Assembly: GCA_964501265.1 (NCBI GenBank)
Contig: CAZCSK010000008.1
Span: 1 to 64,000 of the forward strand
DNA length: 64,000 nucleotides
Source of the DNA: CAZCSK01 sp964501265
GTDB taxonomy: Bacteria; Actinomycetota; CADDZG01; JAHWKV01
Direction of reading: 5' to 3'
The stretch's first letter is position 1. Every line of letters starts with the position of its first letter. The translations under genes and the position numbers were made by a program. Shown here in pieces: positions 26,552 to 35,061 of the stretch. The notes under the pieces were generated by a model. It was not told the origin of the DNA. It saw only the letters and a program-made list of their open reading frames with translations, and searched no databases.

Positions 26552-26577
26552 CTACCCATTTTCGTGGAGGAAATAAC
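26552..26577 (-). promoter_or_regulatory. Predicted SigB/SigF-type promoter of the zinc-finger/rhodanese genes
   Basis: Minus strand GTTATT, 14 bases, GGGTAG, about 33 bp before the start of the small zinc-finger gene. Same spacing as the other four motifs; the -35 is less perfect. Confidence 0.5.
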
Positions 26578-26588
26578 GCGTGCTGCAT

Positions 26589-26614
26589 GTTTAGAGATAT
26601 CGAGCCGCGGGTAA
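26589..26614 (+). promoter_or_regulatory. Predicted SigB/SigF-type promoter of the 26652 gene pair
   Basis: GTTTAG, 14 bases, GGGTAA: an essentially perfect sigma-B-type promoter 38 bp before the ATG at 26652. Together with the minus-strand motif it makes a divergent stress-promoter region. Confidence 0.65.
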
Positions 26615-26651
26615 GACAAGTTGGAGTCACCAACCGAGAAGGAGGAAAGCT

Positions 26652-26861
26652 ATGTGTGTATCGTGCGGATGTAGTACACCCGATGACGACCACGGCGATG
26701 AAAAGCACATCGTCATGGATGAAGTAAAAAAGACCGGCGGTGCAGATCAGATTACGGAAGACCGCCTGCAGAAGGCCGCGGAAGCCGCTGGCATCACCAC
26801 CGAACAAGCCAAGCAAAACGTGCGTGAGGGCCGTGAAACCGTGTCCTCACCCAACGCCTAA
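26652..26861 (+). CDS. Small CxxCGC protein of unknown function
   Basis: 69 residues. Starts MCVSCGCSTPDDDHGD, a Cys-rich possible metal site with adjacent acidic/His residues, then an amphipathic region TEDRLQKAAEAAGITTEQAKQNVRE. The arrangement recurs in actinobacterial stress loci but no function is known to me. A perfect GAGAAGGAGGA ribosome site precedes ATG. Paired with the next gene (14 bp apart). Confidence 0.72.
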   Translation: MCVSCGCSTPDDDHGDEKHIVMDEVKKTGGADQITEDRLQKAAEAAGITTEQAKQNVREGRETVSSPNA

Positions 26862-26875
26862 AGGAGGAGAAGTAA

Positions 26876-27166
26876 ATGTCACACATTCACGAGCCTGGTA
26901 ACACGACCACAGTCGTCGAAGACTCATCCTCGTCGGCTCTGTTGATAGTAGTTGCGGTAATAGTGGGAATTGTGTTGATATGGGCCATCTTTTTTAGCGG
27001 TTGGGTCATCGACCGCAGCCCCGACAGCGGCGTCACGAACATAGACAACACGACGGAGGGTGACACCAACGTTAACAATCCCCCCCAGCCCACTCAGCCA
27101 ACTCAAACTGAACCGGCTCCAACTCAGCCGGCTCCAACTCAGCCAGCTCCGACGACGGCGCCTTAG
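26876..27166 (+). CDS. Single-pass membrane protein with Pro-Thr-Gln tail
   Basis: 96 residues: one transmembrane segment (about 20-42, SALLIVVAVIVGIVLIWAIFF), then an Asp/Asn/Thr-rich stretch (TNIDNTTEGDTNVNNP) and PTQPTQ/PAPTQ repeats. Probably an extracytoplasmic tail anchored in the membrane. AAAGGAGGAG precedes the ATG. Second gene of a probable stress operon. Confidence 0.7.
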   Translation: MSHIHEPGNTTTVVEDSSSSALLIVVAVIVGIVLIWAIFFSGWVIDRSPDSGVTNIDNTTEGDTNVNNPPQPTQPTQTEPAPTQPAPTQPAPTTAP

Positions 27167-27187
27167 CGGGCGTTGCCGTCCAGAGAC

Positions 27188-27223
27188 AAACGCCGCCTGA
27201 GGCAGATGACTCGGGCGGCGTTT
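27188..27223 (+). terminator. Hairpin after the PTQ-tail membrane gene
   Basis: A 14-bp stem (AAACGCCGCCTGAG with CTCGGGCGGCGTTT, one G-T pair) and an 8-base loop, 20 bp after the stop codon. Only three T follow directly, so it is a terminator of the weak-tract type. Confidence 0.6.
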
Positions 27224-27297
27224 GGCCGTCCGTAACTACTTTGGCCTTCCCCCGATTTGACGGACATCCGAGATACGGGGCACCGAGATCAGCCGAT

Positions 27298-27323
27298 GTT
27301 TGGCACCGGCCGATTCTGGGCAT
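27298..27323 (+). promoter_or_regulatory. Predicted SigB/SigF-type promoter of the second csbD gene
   Basis: GTTTGG, 14 bases, GGGCAT, 38 bp before the CsbD ATG; same geometry as the promoter at 26589 and the same GGGCA variant as at 20883. Confidence 0.55.
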
Positions 27324-27361
27324 GAATCCATTGGAATCAATCGAACAGAATGGACATCTAG

Positions 27362-27571
27362 ATGGGCGAGAGAATCGACGAAGTCGCGGGCAGGGCCAAG
27401 GAGGCTCTAGGCGATTTGACCGATGACAAGGAACTGCAGCGCGAGGGCAAGCTCGACCGTGCAGGCGCAGACCTTAAGCGGACAATCAACGGCATCGGCG
27501 ACAAAGCTGAGGATGGAGTCGACGCAGCCAAGAGGAAAGTTGAAGACGTTCTAGAACCTCAGAGGAACTAA
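27362..27571 (+). CDS. CsbD family stress protein, second copy
   Basis: 69 residues, paralogue of 20631-20840 (shared GEK/R-IDE, KEA-GDLTDD-EL, GKLDRAGA). Starts with ATG at 27362. Followed by a strong terminator, so it is monocistronic. Stress protein of unknown mechanism. Confidence 0.9.
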   Translation: MGERIDEVAGRAKEALGDLTDDKELQREGKLDRAGADLKRTINGIGDKAEDGVDAAKRKVEDVLEPQRN

Positions 27572-27583
27572 CACGTAGGATTC

Positions 27584-27616
27584 GAAAGCCCGCCCTTGAA
27601 GGGCGGGCTTTCTCGT
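27584..27616 (+). terminator. Rho-independent terminator after csbD copy 2
   Basis: GAAAGCCCGCCCTT and AAGGGCGGGCTTTC form a near-perfect stem with a tiny loop; the stem ends in CTTTC then TCGT. It ends 35 bp before the next gene. Confidence 0.85.
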
Positions 27617-27650
27617 ACGCCCGACAGAACTGTGGACCAGGAGCAATGAC

Positions 27651-29231
27651 TTGAGGAACAAATGGCGGTGGGTGGGCGTCCCCATACTCTTGCTGCTCAT
27701 GCTCTTTGCAGCCGCAGCGACCTTCTTACAAGCGGACCTGCTGGCAGCCCCGGACGTCCTATTGATCCTGGGCACATGGGTCGCGATCGCCACGGTGATC
27801 GCTGTCGCCAAGATCGACAAGCGGTTCGTTCGGTCCCATCAACCAACTACCTGGATCGGCAGGCGTTTCGGGCGGGGACCGCGCGGCATCGCACTGACGG
27901 CGTCCATCCTGCTGACGATCGTATGTGCAATAGCGGTCTACTTGCTCGGACAGCGAGTCAGTGTTGTCACCTCAGAGATTTCGCGCTTTGACCTTCGCAT
28001 CGTCGACCTCGCCCATGCCCAAGAAACCATCAACCAACGTCCGGTGATGTCTGCCCTTACCGAGATCGGCCGGGGGCGGATAACGACGATCATGCTGGTC
28101 CTCGTAGCACTAGGTGCAATGGTCGCGGGTGCAAGACGCGCGGTGTTGTTGATGGTGGCAATTCCGGCGCTTTCGAGTATCGCAGTGACGACGCTCAAAG
28201 CATTTCACTCACGGCCGCGCCCGGCATTTGGGAGTTTGCTCGAGGCTTCTCACAGCTTTCCCAGTGGGCACAGCGCCGGAGGGCTCGCACTCGCCGCGGG
28301 AGTTTTGGTGATGGCCCGCCGGTGTGGCTTCAAACGGACGTGGTTGGCGAGCGGCATCCTGCTTCCACTTGGGCTGTCCATCGGTTACAGCCGTGCATAT
28401 CTAAGTGTTCACTGGACATCTGATGTTGTGGGAGGCTGGCTAGTGGCAGCGGCCATAACCGGGCTAGTGCTAGCGCTGTCATTGGCTCTTCCTCGTACGG
28501 CGGAAAAGTGGGAAGTCAAGCACGGATGGATCGACGCCGGTCTTGGGGCGGCCATTGTCGTGGCATTAATAGTTGGATTTGACGGCGCGCGTAACTCTTT
28601 CCCTGACTTTCCTGCAACTATTCCGGAAAAAGTCGCCGAGCTCGCGGCCGTGCTGAAGAAGCTTCCACCGACCTCCGAGACGCTTCTGGGCCGCCAGGTA
28701 GAACCGGTCAACCTGCTCCTCACCAGCGCCGAAGGGGACCTTCAGGGCACTCTGCGCGACTTGGGCTACACCCGAGCGCTCCATCTGACGCCTCTGCGCA
28801 TCATTAATCCTGACCGCTCAGAAGACCTGAAGGAGCTCTCCGTATCCCGCGCTTTCCTGGATACGCGGGTCCAGGATTTCGCGATGCAAATGCCGTCGCA
28901 AAAAGGCCTCTCGCGGCATTACGCCAGATTTTGGAGGCTGCCAGTCTCGCTCCAAAACGGCTGCGACGTTTGGGCAATCAATGCAACGTTGCGCGACAGT
29001 TCCGGTCGATTGGAGTGGCAATTAATCCCGGAATCTCACATCCGACCTAAAGTGGACGAAGAACGTGAATTTCTTACCATGAAGTTGGTTGACTCGGGAC
29101 TATTTCGTTTTTCCGAGCTTCGACGTGTCCGCAACACTCAAAGCGATCGCTCTGCTGGCGGTGATCTTTTCGTTACCGACGGGAAGATAGCACTACTCGA
29201 AACCCTCGCACCCTGCGAGACCAAGCGGTAG
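27651..29231 (+). CDS. PAP2 phosphatase fused to LssY C-terminal domain
   Basis: 526 residues. N-terminal half is a multi-spanning type 2 phosphatidic acid phosphatase with all three motifs: KAFHSRPRP, PSGHSAG and SRAYLSVHWTSD (catalytic His). The C-terminal half (about 330-520) starts PVNLLLTSAEGDLQGTLRDLGY, an LssY C-terminal domain of unknown function. Start TTG at 27651 follows CAGGAG. Likely acts on lipid phosphates at the outer face of the membrane. First gene of a lipid-phosphate cluster. Confidence 0.88.
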   Translation: MRNKWRWVGVPILLLLMLFAAAATFLQADLLAAPDVLLILGTWVAIATVIAVAKIDKRFVRSHQPTTWIGRRFGRGPRGIALTASILLTIVCAIAVYLLGQRVSVVTSEISRFDLRIVDLAHAQETINQRPVMSALTEIGRGRITTIMLVLVALGAMVAGARRAVLLMVAIPALSSIAVTTLKAFHSRPRPAFGSLLEASHSFPSGHSAGGLALAAGVLVMARRCGFKRTWLASGILLPLGLSIGYSRAYLSVHWTSDVVGGWLVAAAITGLVLALSLALPRTAEKWEVKHGWIDAGLGAAIVVALIVGFDGARNSFPDFPATIPEKVAELAAVLKKLPPTSETLLGRQVEPVNLLLTSAEGDLQGTLRDLGYTRALHLTPLRIINPDRSEDLKELSVSRAFLDTRVQDFAMQMPSQKGLSRHYARFWRLPVSLQNGCDVWAINATLRDSSGRLEWQLIPESHIRPKVDEEREFLTMKLVDSGLFRFSELRRVRNTQSDRSAGGDLFVTDGKIALLETLAPCETKR

Positions 29232-29242
29232 CCTTAGAGGCC

Positions 29243-30718
29243 ATGCGCGAACGCAAGCGAAGACATCTTCCGAAACCGGTCCAACGTTGGGATCTTGCGA
29301 TGTTTCGGCGACTATCGGGGGTCGAGTCCTCGATTCTCGACAAGACTCTTATGCCCCTAACGCATGCCGCCAATGACTCGCGACTATGGATTGTCTTGGC
29401 GGCACTAATTGCGACATTTGGAGGAAGATTTGGCCGGCGAGCCGCTCTTCGAGGACTCATGTCACTTGCAATCACATCGGGGATCGTGAATTTGCCGGCA
29501 AAGTATCTTGCACATAGGCATCGGCCGGACGACGAGCGTCGAAGGCGGCGCCGACTGGCCATTCTTCCCGCATCTTCGTCATTCCCGTCGGGGCACTCCG
29601 CCTCCGCCGCCGCCTTTGCCACCGGTGTCGCTTTAGAGTTACCTACTCTCGCGGTGCCGGTGGGAGTGCTGGCAACCGCGACTGGGTTCTCGCGGGTCTA
29701 CGCCGGCGTGCATTACCCGCTCGACGTCTTGGTTGGCGCGGCATTGGGAGTGACCGCCGCACTGACAACACGGCGGTGGTGGCCGGTGGCCCCGCGCGAG
29801 ACCGCCCAGATGCGACCTACTGTCATGGCAGCAAAAACAAACCCACTCGTCGATGGCAACGGTCTCGTGATCTTTGTAAATCCTTCTGCCGGCCCAGCAT
29901 TGTCACGAAACGGAACGTCCCAAATCAAGGACTTGCTTCCCAATGCAGAAGTGATCGAACTGGATGATGACGCTGACCTGGAGGAACAGTTGACACATGC
30001 AGCCCAGCGATGCCATGCCTTGGGAGTTTGCGGCGGCGACGGTTCCATCAATTGTGGAGCGGAAGTGGCCTTGAAACACGACAAGCCATACGTGGCTATG
30101 CCAGGAGGCACTTTGAACCACCTGGCGCGCGATCTTGGGATCGCGTCTCTCGAAGACGCTGCGACGGCGGTTATCGAGGGCCAGACCGCTGCGATGGATG
30201 TCGGCCTCATCGATGGCAAACCTTTCCTCAACACAGCAAGTGCTGGCGCTTATGTCGAACTGGTCGACGCCCGCGAGCGGCTGGAAAGCAGGATCGGCAA
30301 GTGGCCGGCGGTCATCGTTGCTCTGGTGACCGTTTTGAGTAAAGGCACACCGCTGCGCGTAGAAATCGATGGAGTGCCCAAGGTAATCTGGATGATCTTC
30401 ATCGGTAACTGCCGTTATCACCCACAGGGATTTGCACCGAGTTGGCGCGAGCGACTCGATGACGGAGATTTAGACCTGCGGATCGTGAACGGGTCGGAGC
30501 CATGGTCTAGGACCCGCTTGGTGCTGGCCGTTATGACTGGGCGGCTGGGACGCAGCCGAGTCTACGAGGCCAGGATCGCGAAACGAATCGAGATAAGGTC
30601 AATGGAGGGTCCGCTGCGGTTGGCACGCGACGGTGAAACGTTCGATGGTTCAGACTCGTTCCTCATTGAAAAACACAAGGAACGTTTGACCGTCTATGTC
30701 CCGGGCGAGGGGACCTAG
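29243..30718 (+). CDS. PAP2 phosphatase fused to diacylglycerol kinase
   Basis: 491 residues joining opposing activities. Residues about 30-190 are a PAP2 domain (KYLAHRHRP, PSGHSASAAAFATG, SRVYAGVHYPLD). From about 210 the chain is a DagK/YegS-type lipid kinase: VIFVNPSAGPAL, CGGDGSINCGAE, AMPGGTLNHLARDLG. The kinase would phosphorylate and the phosphatase dephosphorylate lipids on opposite membrane faces, a fusion known in actinobacteria. Its TAG shares CTAG with the stop of the convergent VTT gene. Confidence 0.88.
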   Translation: MRERKRRHLPKPVQRWDLAMFRRLSGVESSILDKTLMPLTHAANDSRLWIVLAALIATFGGRFGRRAALRGLMSLAITSGIVNLPAKYLAHRHRPDDERRRRRRLAILPASSSFPSGHSASAAAFATGVALELPTLAVPVGVLATATGFSRVYAGVHYPLDVLVGAALGVTAALTTRRWWPVAPRETAQMRPTVMAAKTNPLVDGNGLVIFVNPSAGPALSRNGTSQIKDLLPNAEVIELDDDADLEEQLTHAAQRCHALGVCGGDGSINCGAEVALKHDKPYVAMPGGTLNHLARDLGIASLEDAATAVIEGQTAAMDVGLIDGKPFLNTASAGAYVELVDARERLESRIGKWPAVIVALVTVLSKGTPLRVEIDGVPKVIWMIFIGNCRYHPQGFAPSWRERLDDGDLDLRIVNGSEPWSRTRLVLAVMTGRLGRSRVYEARIAKRIEIRSMEGPLRLARDGETFDGSDSFLIEKHKERLTVYVPGEGT

Positions 30719-31362
30719 GACTCCCGGTTCAGATACCTGCCGATGAGAAACAGCAAGCCGAACAGAACGACTACACCAACTCCGGTTATTAGCCAGGTCG
30801 TTTTGGGATCGTCCTTATTGAAAAACCCACCCAACAAGTAGCCGACCGACATCACTTCAGCGATACCCACCAGAGCGCCGATTGCATCAGGCGGTAGAAA
30901 CTGCTTCGCCTTGACTTTGGACGAGCCCGCTGCAGCCCCCACTAGCGCTGAAGGGAAGGCAGCGAGCCGACCCCAGAATACGACCCTCGAGCCTTTCTTC
31001 TTGAGCACTTTTTGCAATTTCGCTATCTTTTTCAGCGGTAAGATTCTGCCCACGATGCCAGGTAACTTCTCGCTCTTGATCTCTGTTGCATAAAGTCGGC
31101 CGAGGTAATAGAAATGCCAGACTCCCAGTATCGACAACGGGATCGCGGCCAGCACTATCTGAAGTAAAAGAGCCGAAGATTGGGTAGCCCGTGCTTTGTA
31201 GGCTCCTGCTAACAGGACTTCTTTCGTGGGCCGCATCACAACCAGCAGCAAGAAGTGGTCGGAATACAGAAACTTCGCCAGCGGAATAGCGGCAATGCCC
31301 AGGAGGATGCGGAAACCCGCGAGCCAAAGTAAAAACGTTCGAAGGCGCGTGGACTTTTTCAC
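30715..31362 (-). CDS. DedA/VTT-family membrane protein
   Basis: 215 residues, four to five hydrophobic segments. WHFYYLGRLYATE, GRLAAFPSALVGAAAGSSKVKAKQFLPPDAIGALV matches the VTT/DedA core (G-R-x-x-P, AG), proteins that transport or scramble undecaprenyl-phosphate and phospholipids. It sits amid PAP2 enzymes, which make undecaprenyl phosphate or diacylglycerol, so a shared lipid-carrier pathway is a sound inference. The convergent neighbour overlaps its stop. Confidence 0.8.
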   Translation of the reverse strand: MKKSTRLRTFLLWLAGFRILLGIAAIPLAKFLYSDHFLLLVVMRPTKEVLLAGAYKARATQSSALLLQIVLAAIPLSILGVWHFYYLGRLYATEIKSEKLPGIVGRILPLKKIAKLQKVLKKKGSRVVFWGRLAAFPSALVGAAAGSSKVKAKQFLPPDAIGALVGIAEVMSVGYLLGGFFNKDDPKTTWLITGVGVVVLFGLLFLIGRYLNRES

Positions 31363-31382
31363 AAGTTAGCATTCTCCTTAAG

Positions 31383-32078
31383 GTGAAAAAGAGCAACCCT
31401 ACAATGCTATGGGCATATTCGATCGGGGCGGGCATCGCGGTTCTGTCAGGTGTCGGCGTCGCTGTGGGATTCTTACTCAAGCGGTCGTCCTGGGGCATAG
31501 ACGCATCGATAGTTCGCTCTCTGCATGAGAGATTGAGTTGCGACAACCCCTTCATCGTCGCCGCGAAGTTCATCGTGTACCTGGGCTTGCCTCCTTGGTT
31601 CTACCTGCTCATTGGGGGTACTTGTATTTACCTGGCTATCCGCAAACGCTGGGGTGAAATCGCCTACCTGTTGATCTCTTCTGTAGGGGGCGGACTTATC
31701 GACACAATCGTTAAGCGTGTCGTCGATCGTCCTCGTCCGAACGTGGGACGGCCCTGCAACTTCCAAACATTCAGTGGTGAAGGATGGAGCTTCCCATCGG
31801 GTCATTCAATGACGTCCGTGATCGTGTACGGGGCTCTGATGGTGATCTTTCTCCCACGACTAGCCCCACGCTGGCGCATCCCGGGAATCATTCTTGCAGT
31901 CCTACTCCCACTTGCGATCGGGTTTTCCCGGCTTTCTCTAGGGGTTCACTGGGTGAGCGACATCATCGGAGGATGGCTATTGGGGGTAGCTTGGCTTGCA
32001 GTTTCGACATTCAGTTTCAAAAGGTGGGGAGAAACGCACCCTTTCGAAACAACGGCATCACCAACCCCTGGAGACTGA
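31383..32078 (+). CDS. PAP2 family phosphatase
   Basis: 231 residues, about six membrane segments, motifs KRVVDRPRP, FPSGHSMTS and SRLSLGVHWVSD complete. Start GTG at 31383 (an ATG lies 7 codons later), 20 bp from the divergent VTT gene. Third PAP2 enzyme of the cluster; may recycle undecaprenyl pyrophosphate (BacA-independent) or act on phosphatidate. Confidence 0.88.
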   Translation: MKKSNPTMLWAYSIGAGIAVLSGVGVAVGFLLKRSSWGIDASIVRSLHERLSCDNPFIVAAKFIVYLGLPPWFYLLIGGTCIYLAIRKRWGEIAYLLISSVGGGLIDTIVKRVVDRPRPNVGRPCNFQTFSGEGWSFPSGHSMTSVIVYGALMVIFLPRLAPRWRIPGIILAVLLPLAIGFSRLSLGVHWVSDIIGGWLLGVAWLAVSTFSFKRWGETHPFETTASPTPGD

Positions 32079-32195
32079 CGAGGTCTAGAACCCTGGTCTC
32101 AATTTCGCGTGCCTTTAAACGGAATACCACTTTCACCACGGAGGGTCAGCCCTGCGGGTGTGTTAAAGTAGCTCTCGATCTGCTCAACCTTTAAG

Positions 32196-32222
32196 ACTGG
32201 TCCTGAGAGGCCGGAAAGGGAG
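32196..32222 (+). promoter_or_regulatory. PyrR-binding RNA loop of the pyr operon
   Basis: ACTGGTCCTGAGAGGCCGG carries the conserved TCC-nGAGAGG-C/T core of PyrR anti-antiterminator loops. With UMP bound, PyrR is expected to grip this RNA. The ribosome site of the leader ORF (AAAGGGAG) starts at once after it, so binding would also hinder leader translation. Confidence 0.75.
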
Positions 32223-32226
32223 CCAC

Positions 32227-32289
32227 ATGAACACGCGCAACGCCGGATGCTCGGGCTCCGGCGTTTTTTCATTCGGGACCAATCTTTGA
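32227..32289 (+). CDS. Predicted 20-codon pyr leader peptide
   Basis: ATG at 32227 with GGGAG five bases upstream opens a 20-codon frame (starts MNTRNAGCSGSG) ending in TGA at 32287-32289, whose last base is the A of the pyrR ATG (TGATG). The whole terminator hairpin lies inside it. Translating ribosomes would melt the hairpin and reinitiate at pyrR; PyrR bound upstream would prevent this. The mechanism is inferred from layout; translational control by PyrR is known in mycobacteria. Confidence 0.55.
   Translation: MNTRNAGCSGSGVFSFGTNL
32239..32270 (+). terminator. Leader terminator of the pyr operon
   Basis: 9-bp perfect stem AACGCCGGA/TCCGGCGTT with a GCTCGGGC-type inner loop, followed by TTTTTC. 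Placed before pyrR, it is an attenuator rather than the end of the upstream gene. Confidence 0.8.
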
Positions 32290-32840
32290 TGGGCTCCCCT
32301 CGACCGGTCGGCAACTCCAAGGTGGTGCTCGAGGTCGATGACATTACCAGGGCGATAAGGCGCATGGCCCATGAGATCATCGAGCGCAACAAGGGCTCGT
32401 TAGATCTTGCCCTCGTTGGGATTCGCAAACGTGGCGTTCCCCTCGCTCACCGCCTAGCAGCCGAAATTGAAGGCATAGAGGGTTCGACGGTTCCTACAGG
32501 GGACCTCGACGTATCGTTCTACCGCGACGATGTCGGCATCCGCAGGCCGCAGGAAATTTTCAGCACCAACGTAAAGTTCGATCTCAACAACATGACCGTC
32601 GTCCTGGTTGATGATGTTCTCTACACGGGCAGGACGGTGAGGGCGGCCATCGATGCCGTCGTCGACTTCGGCCGACCTCGCTATATTCAATTGGCAGTCC
32701 TTGTAGATAGGGGCCACCGCGAGCTTCCGATCCGGGCGGACTTCATCGGAAAGAACCTTCCTACCGCGCCCGGCCAGGAAGTGAATGTCCACCTTCAAGA
32801 GACCGACGGGGAGGATGCGGTGATAGTGGTTACGCCATGA
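32289..32840 (+). CDS. pyrR: Bifunctional pyr operon regulator / uracil phosphoribosyltransferase
   Basis: About 183 residues from ATG 32289. PRPP-binding loop VVLVDDVLYTGRTVRAA and the RNA-binding basic face typical of PyrR (RKRGVPLAHRLA; SFYRDD) are clear. It senses UMP/UTP against PRPP and represses the operon through the leader RNA. The stop overlaps pyrB by 4 bp (ATGA). Confidence 0.95.
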   Translation: MGSPRPVGNSKVVLEVDDITRAIRRMAHEIIERNKGSLDLALVGIRKRGVPLAHRLAAEIEGIEGSTVPTGDLDVSFYRDDVGIRRPQEIFSTNVKFDLNNMTVVLVDDVLYTGRTVRAAIDAVVDFGRPRYIQLAVLVDRGHRELPIRADFIGKNLPTAPGQEVNVHLQETDGEDAVIVVTP

Positions 32841-33751
32841 TCAAACATCTTCTATCGATTGACCAACTTGTGGTGGAACAAATCGAGCGCGTAATGACCA
32901 CTGCAGATTCCTTTCTTGAGGTCGGCGGCCGAACCATCAAGAAAGTCCCGGTTCTGCGAGGTCGGACGATTTGCAATCTATTTTACGAACCATCAACGCG
33001 CACTCGCATCTCATTCGAGCTCGCGGCGAAACGCTTGTCGGCGGACGTCGTCAACTTCACCGCGGACGCTAAGACGTCCGTGACAAAGGGAGAATCCTTC
33101 AAGGACACGGCGTTGACGCTTCAAGCGATGGGGCTCGATGCGATCGTTGTCAGGCATTCATCGGCCGGGGCCCCCTTAAGACTGTCGCAATGGGTTGAGG
33201 CCAGCGTGATCAACGCCGGCGACGGGGCCCACGAGCACCCTACGCAAGCCCTGCTGGATGTTTACAGCATCCGAGAAAGATTCAAGACCCTCGACGGATT
33301 GCGGATTGCACTGGTCGGCGACGTAGTTCACTCGCGCGTTGCGCGCTCGAATATTAAGGCGATGACAAAGATGGGAGCGCACGTAACTCTCGTTGGCCCC
33401 CCGACACTCATCCCGGCATCGGCCGAAACCTGGGGCGTGGACATTTTGTCGGACATTGACCAAGTCTTGCCCAAGATTGATGTCGTCTATTTGCTCAGAG
33501 TTCAAAAGGAGCGGCAGAACGAGCAGTTGTTCCCGTCGGTTAGAGAGTATGCGGCTCTTTGGGGGCTCGACGGGCGCCGGGTTGACTTGATGAAGCCCGA
33601 AGCTCTAATCATGCACCCAGGCCCCATGAATCGTGGCGTCGAGATCTCCTCGGACGTCGCAGACATGGACCGTTCCATCATCACGGATCAGGTGACCAAT
33701 GGGATCGCAGTACGCGCTGCCATCCTGTATCTGATGTTGGGGCAAGATTGA
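32837..33751 (+). CDS. pyrB: Aspartate carbamoyltransferase catalytic chain
   Basis: 304 residues. Carbamoyl-phosphate loop FYEPSTRTRISFE, the HPTQALLD motif and the K-x-x-S-T-K-G-E-type loop (TSVTKGESF) are intact. First committed step of UMP synthesis. Its stop overlaps the ATG of pyrC. Confidence 0.96.
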   Translation: MIKHLLSIDQLVVEQIERVMTTADSFLEVGGRTIKKVPVLRGRTICNLFYEPSTRTRISFELAAKRLSADVVNFTADAKTSVTKGESFKDTALTLQAMGLDAIVVRHSSAGAPLRLSQWVEASVINAGDGAHEHPTQALLDVYSIRERFKTLDGLRIALVGDVVHSRVARSNIKAMTKMGAHVTLVGPPTLIPASAETWGVDILSDIDQVLPKIDVVYLLRVQKERQNEQLFPSVREYAALWGLDGRRVDLMKPEALIMHPGPMNRGVEISSDVADMDRSIITDQVTNGIAVRAAILYLMLGQD

Positions 33752-35061
33752 TGAGTAGCGTTGTCTTCAAGGGTGGGCGATTGATCGACCCAGCCTCTGG
33801 ATTCGATGGGCTTGCCGACGTGGCCGTCACCGATGGTCTCGTCTCGGAGGTCGGAGTCGGCATTTCTTCCGGCAGCGCGGACGCGATTGATATTTCGGGT
33901 TCAGTGATCTGTCCCGGTTTCGTCGACTTGCACGTTCACCTTCGGGAGCCGGGACGTGAGGACGAGGAAACGATTGCTTCCGGATCTGCTGCGGCGGCCC
34001 TCGGGGGCTTTACGGGGATCTGCTCTATGCCCAACACCGACCCTGTCTGCGACAACACCTCGGTGGCCGAAATGATTTCCTCGCAGGCAGCCCGAGTCGG
34101 CTTGATCAAGATCGTTCCCGCAGCTTCGATCACCAAGGGGCTCGAGGGCAAGACACTCTCGCCCATAGGTGAGCTGGTTCGCGCCGGAGTTCGCATGTTC
34201 ACCGACGATGGACACGGTGTTCAAGATGCCTCATTAATGCGGCGGGCCATGGAATACATCAAGGGATTCGACGCTTTGTGCGCCGAGCACTGCGAAGACG
34301 ACCCCTTATCCGAAGGTGGGCAGATGCACGAAGGCGAAGTATCGGACGCCCTCGGCCTAAAGGGTATCCCCGCCGCGGCAGAGGAGGTTGCACTCGCCCG
34401 AGACCTGATGCTGGCGCAACTTACAGGGGTCCGCTTTCATGCTCTCCATGTGTCGACCGCCGGATCGGTCGATCTCATTCGCAAAGCGAAGGAGCGCGGC
34501 ATTCGGGTAACGGCCGAGGTAACGCCCCACCATCTTGCTCTTACGGATGCCGAAGTCGGCTCATACGACCCGAACTTCAAGGTCAATCCACCTCTGCGCG
34601 CGAGCCAAGACGTCGAGGCTCTTCGCGCTGGTCTGGCCGACGGGACCATCGATGCGATCGCGACCGACCACGCCCCCCACTCCGCTGAGGAGAAGGAATC
34701 GGAGTTTGAGTTGGCGCCCCCGGGGATGCTCGGGCTGGAGACCGCTCTCGCCGTGATCCTCACAGAGGTCGTCGGCAAAGGGGTGATCGATCTTCCTGCG
34801 GCCCTGCGGCTGCTCTCCACTTCGCCGGCTCGCATTTTGGGCCTCGAAGGGCATGGGGGCCCCGTGTCTGTCGGAGTTCCGGCGAATCTCACGGTCTTCG
34901 ATCCAAAAGCTGAGTGGCTCGTCGAGCCTTCCCAATTCGCATCGCTCAGCAGAAACTCGCCCTGGAGCGGACGAACCCTGAAGGGAAGGGTGCTCCACAC
35001 GATCTTTGAGGGGCGTCTGGTGGTGCGTGACGGGATGCTACTTGAAGCGGTGAAGACTTGA
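33751..35061 (+). CDS. pyrC: Dihydroorotase
   Basis: About 436 residues, class I type. Metal ligands in [10 protein letters not shown], the later His residues in HALHVSTA and TPHHLAL, and Asp in ATDHAPH are present. Cyclises carbamoyl-aspartate. ATG at 33751 overlaps the pyrB stop (TGATG). Confidence 0.95.
   Translation: MSSVVFKGGRLIDPASGFDGLADVAVTDGLVSEVGVGISSGSADAIDISGSVICPGFVDLHVHLREPGREDEETIASGSAAAALGGFTGICSMPNTDPVCDNTSVAEMISSQAARVGLIKIVPAASITKGLEGKTLSPIGELVRAGVRMFTDDGHGVQDASLMRRAMEYIKGFDALCAEHCEDDPLSEGGQMHEGEVSDALGLKGIPAAAEEVALARDLMLAQLTGVRFHALHVSTAGSVDLIRKAKERGIRVTAEVTPHHLALTDAEVGSYDPNFKVNPPLRASQDVEALRAGLADGTIDAIATDHAPHSAEEKESEFELAPPGMLGLETALAVILTEVVGKGVIDLPAALRLLSTSPARILGLEGHGGPVSVGVPANLTVFDPKAEWLVEPSQFASLSRNSPWSGRTLKGRVLHTIFEGRLVVRDGMLLEAVKT

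Larger units (their letters stand above)
32079..32288 (+). other. pyr operon leader region
   Basis: The gap between the PAP2 gene and pyrR holds a PyrR-type binding motif, a leader ORF and an intrinsic terminator, annotated separately. The first ~110 bases contain TTAAAGTAG near 32163 as a possible -10, without a clear -35. Confidence 0.5.

Noticed and set aside
26520..26816. Upstream part of a 160-codon minus frame over the CxxCGC gene
   Set aside because: Only the last 61 codons look like protein; the rest is antisense to a gene with a clear ribosome site and promoter.
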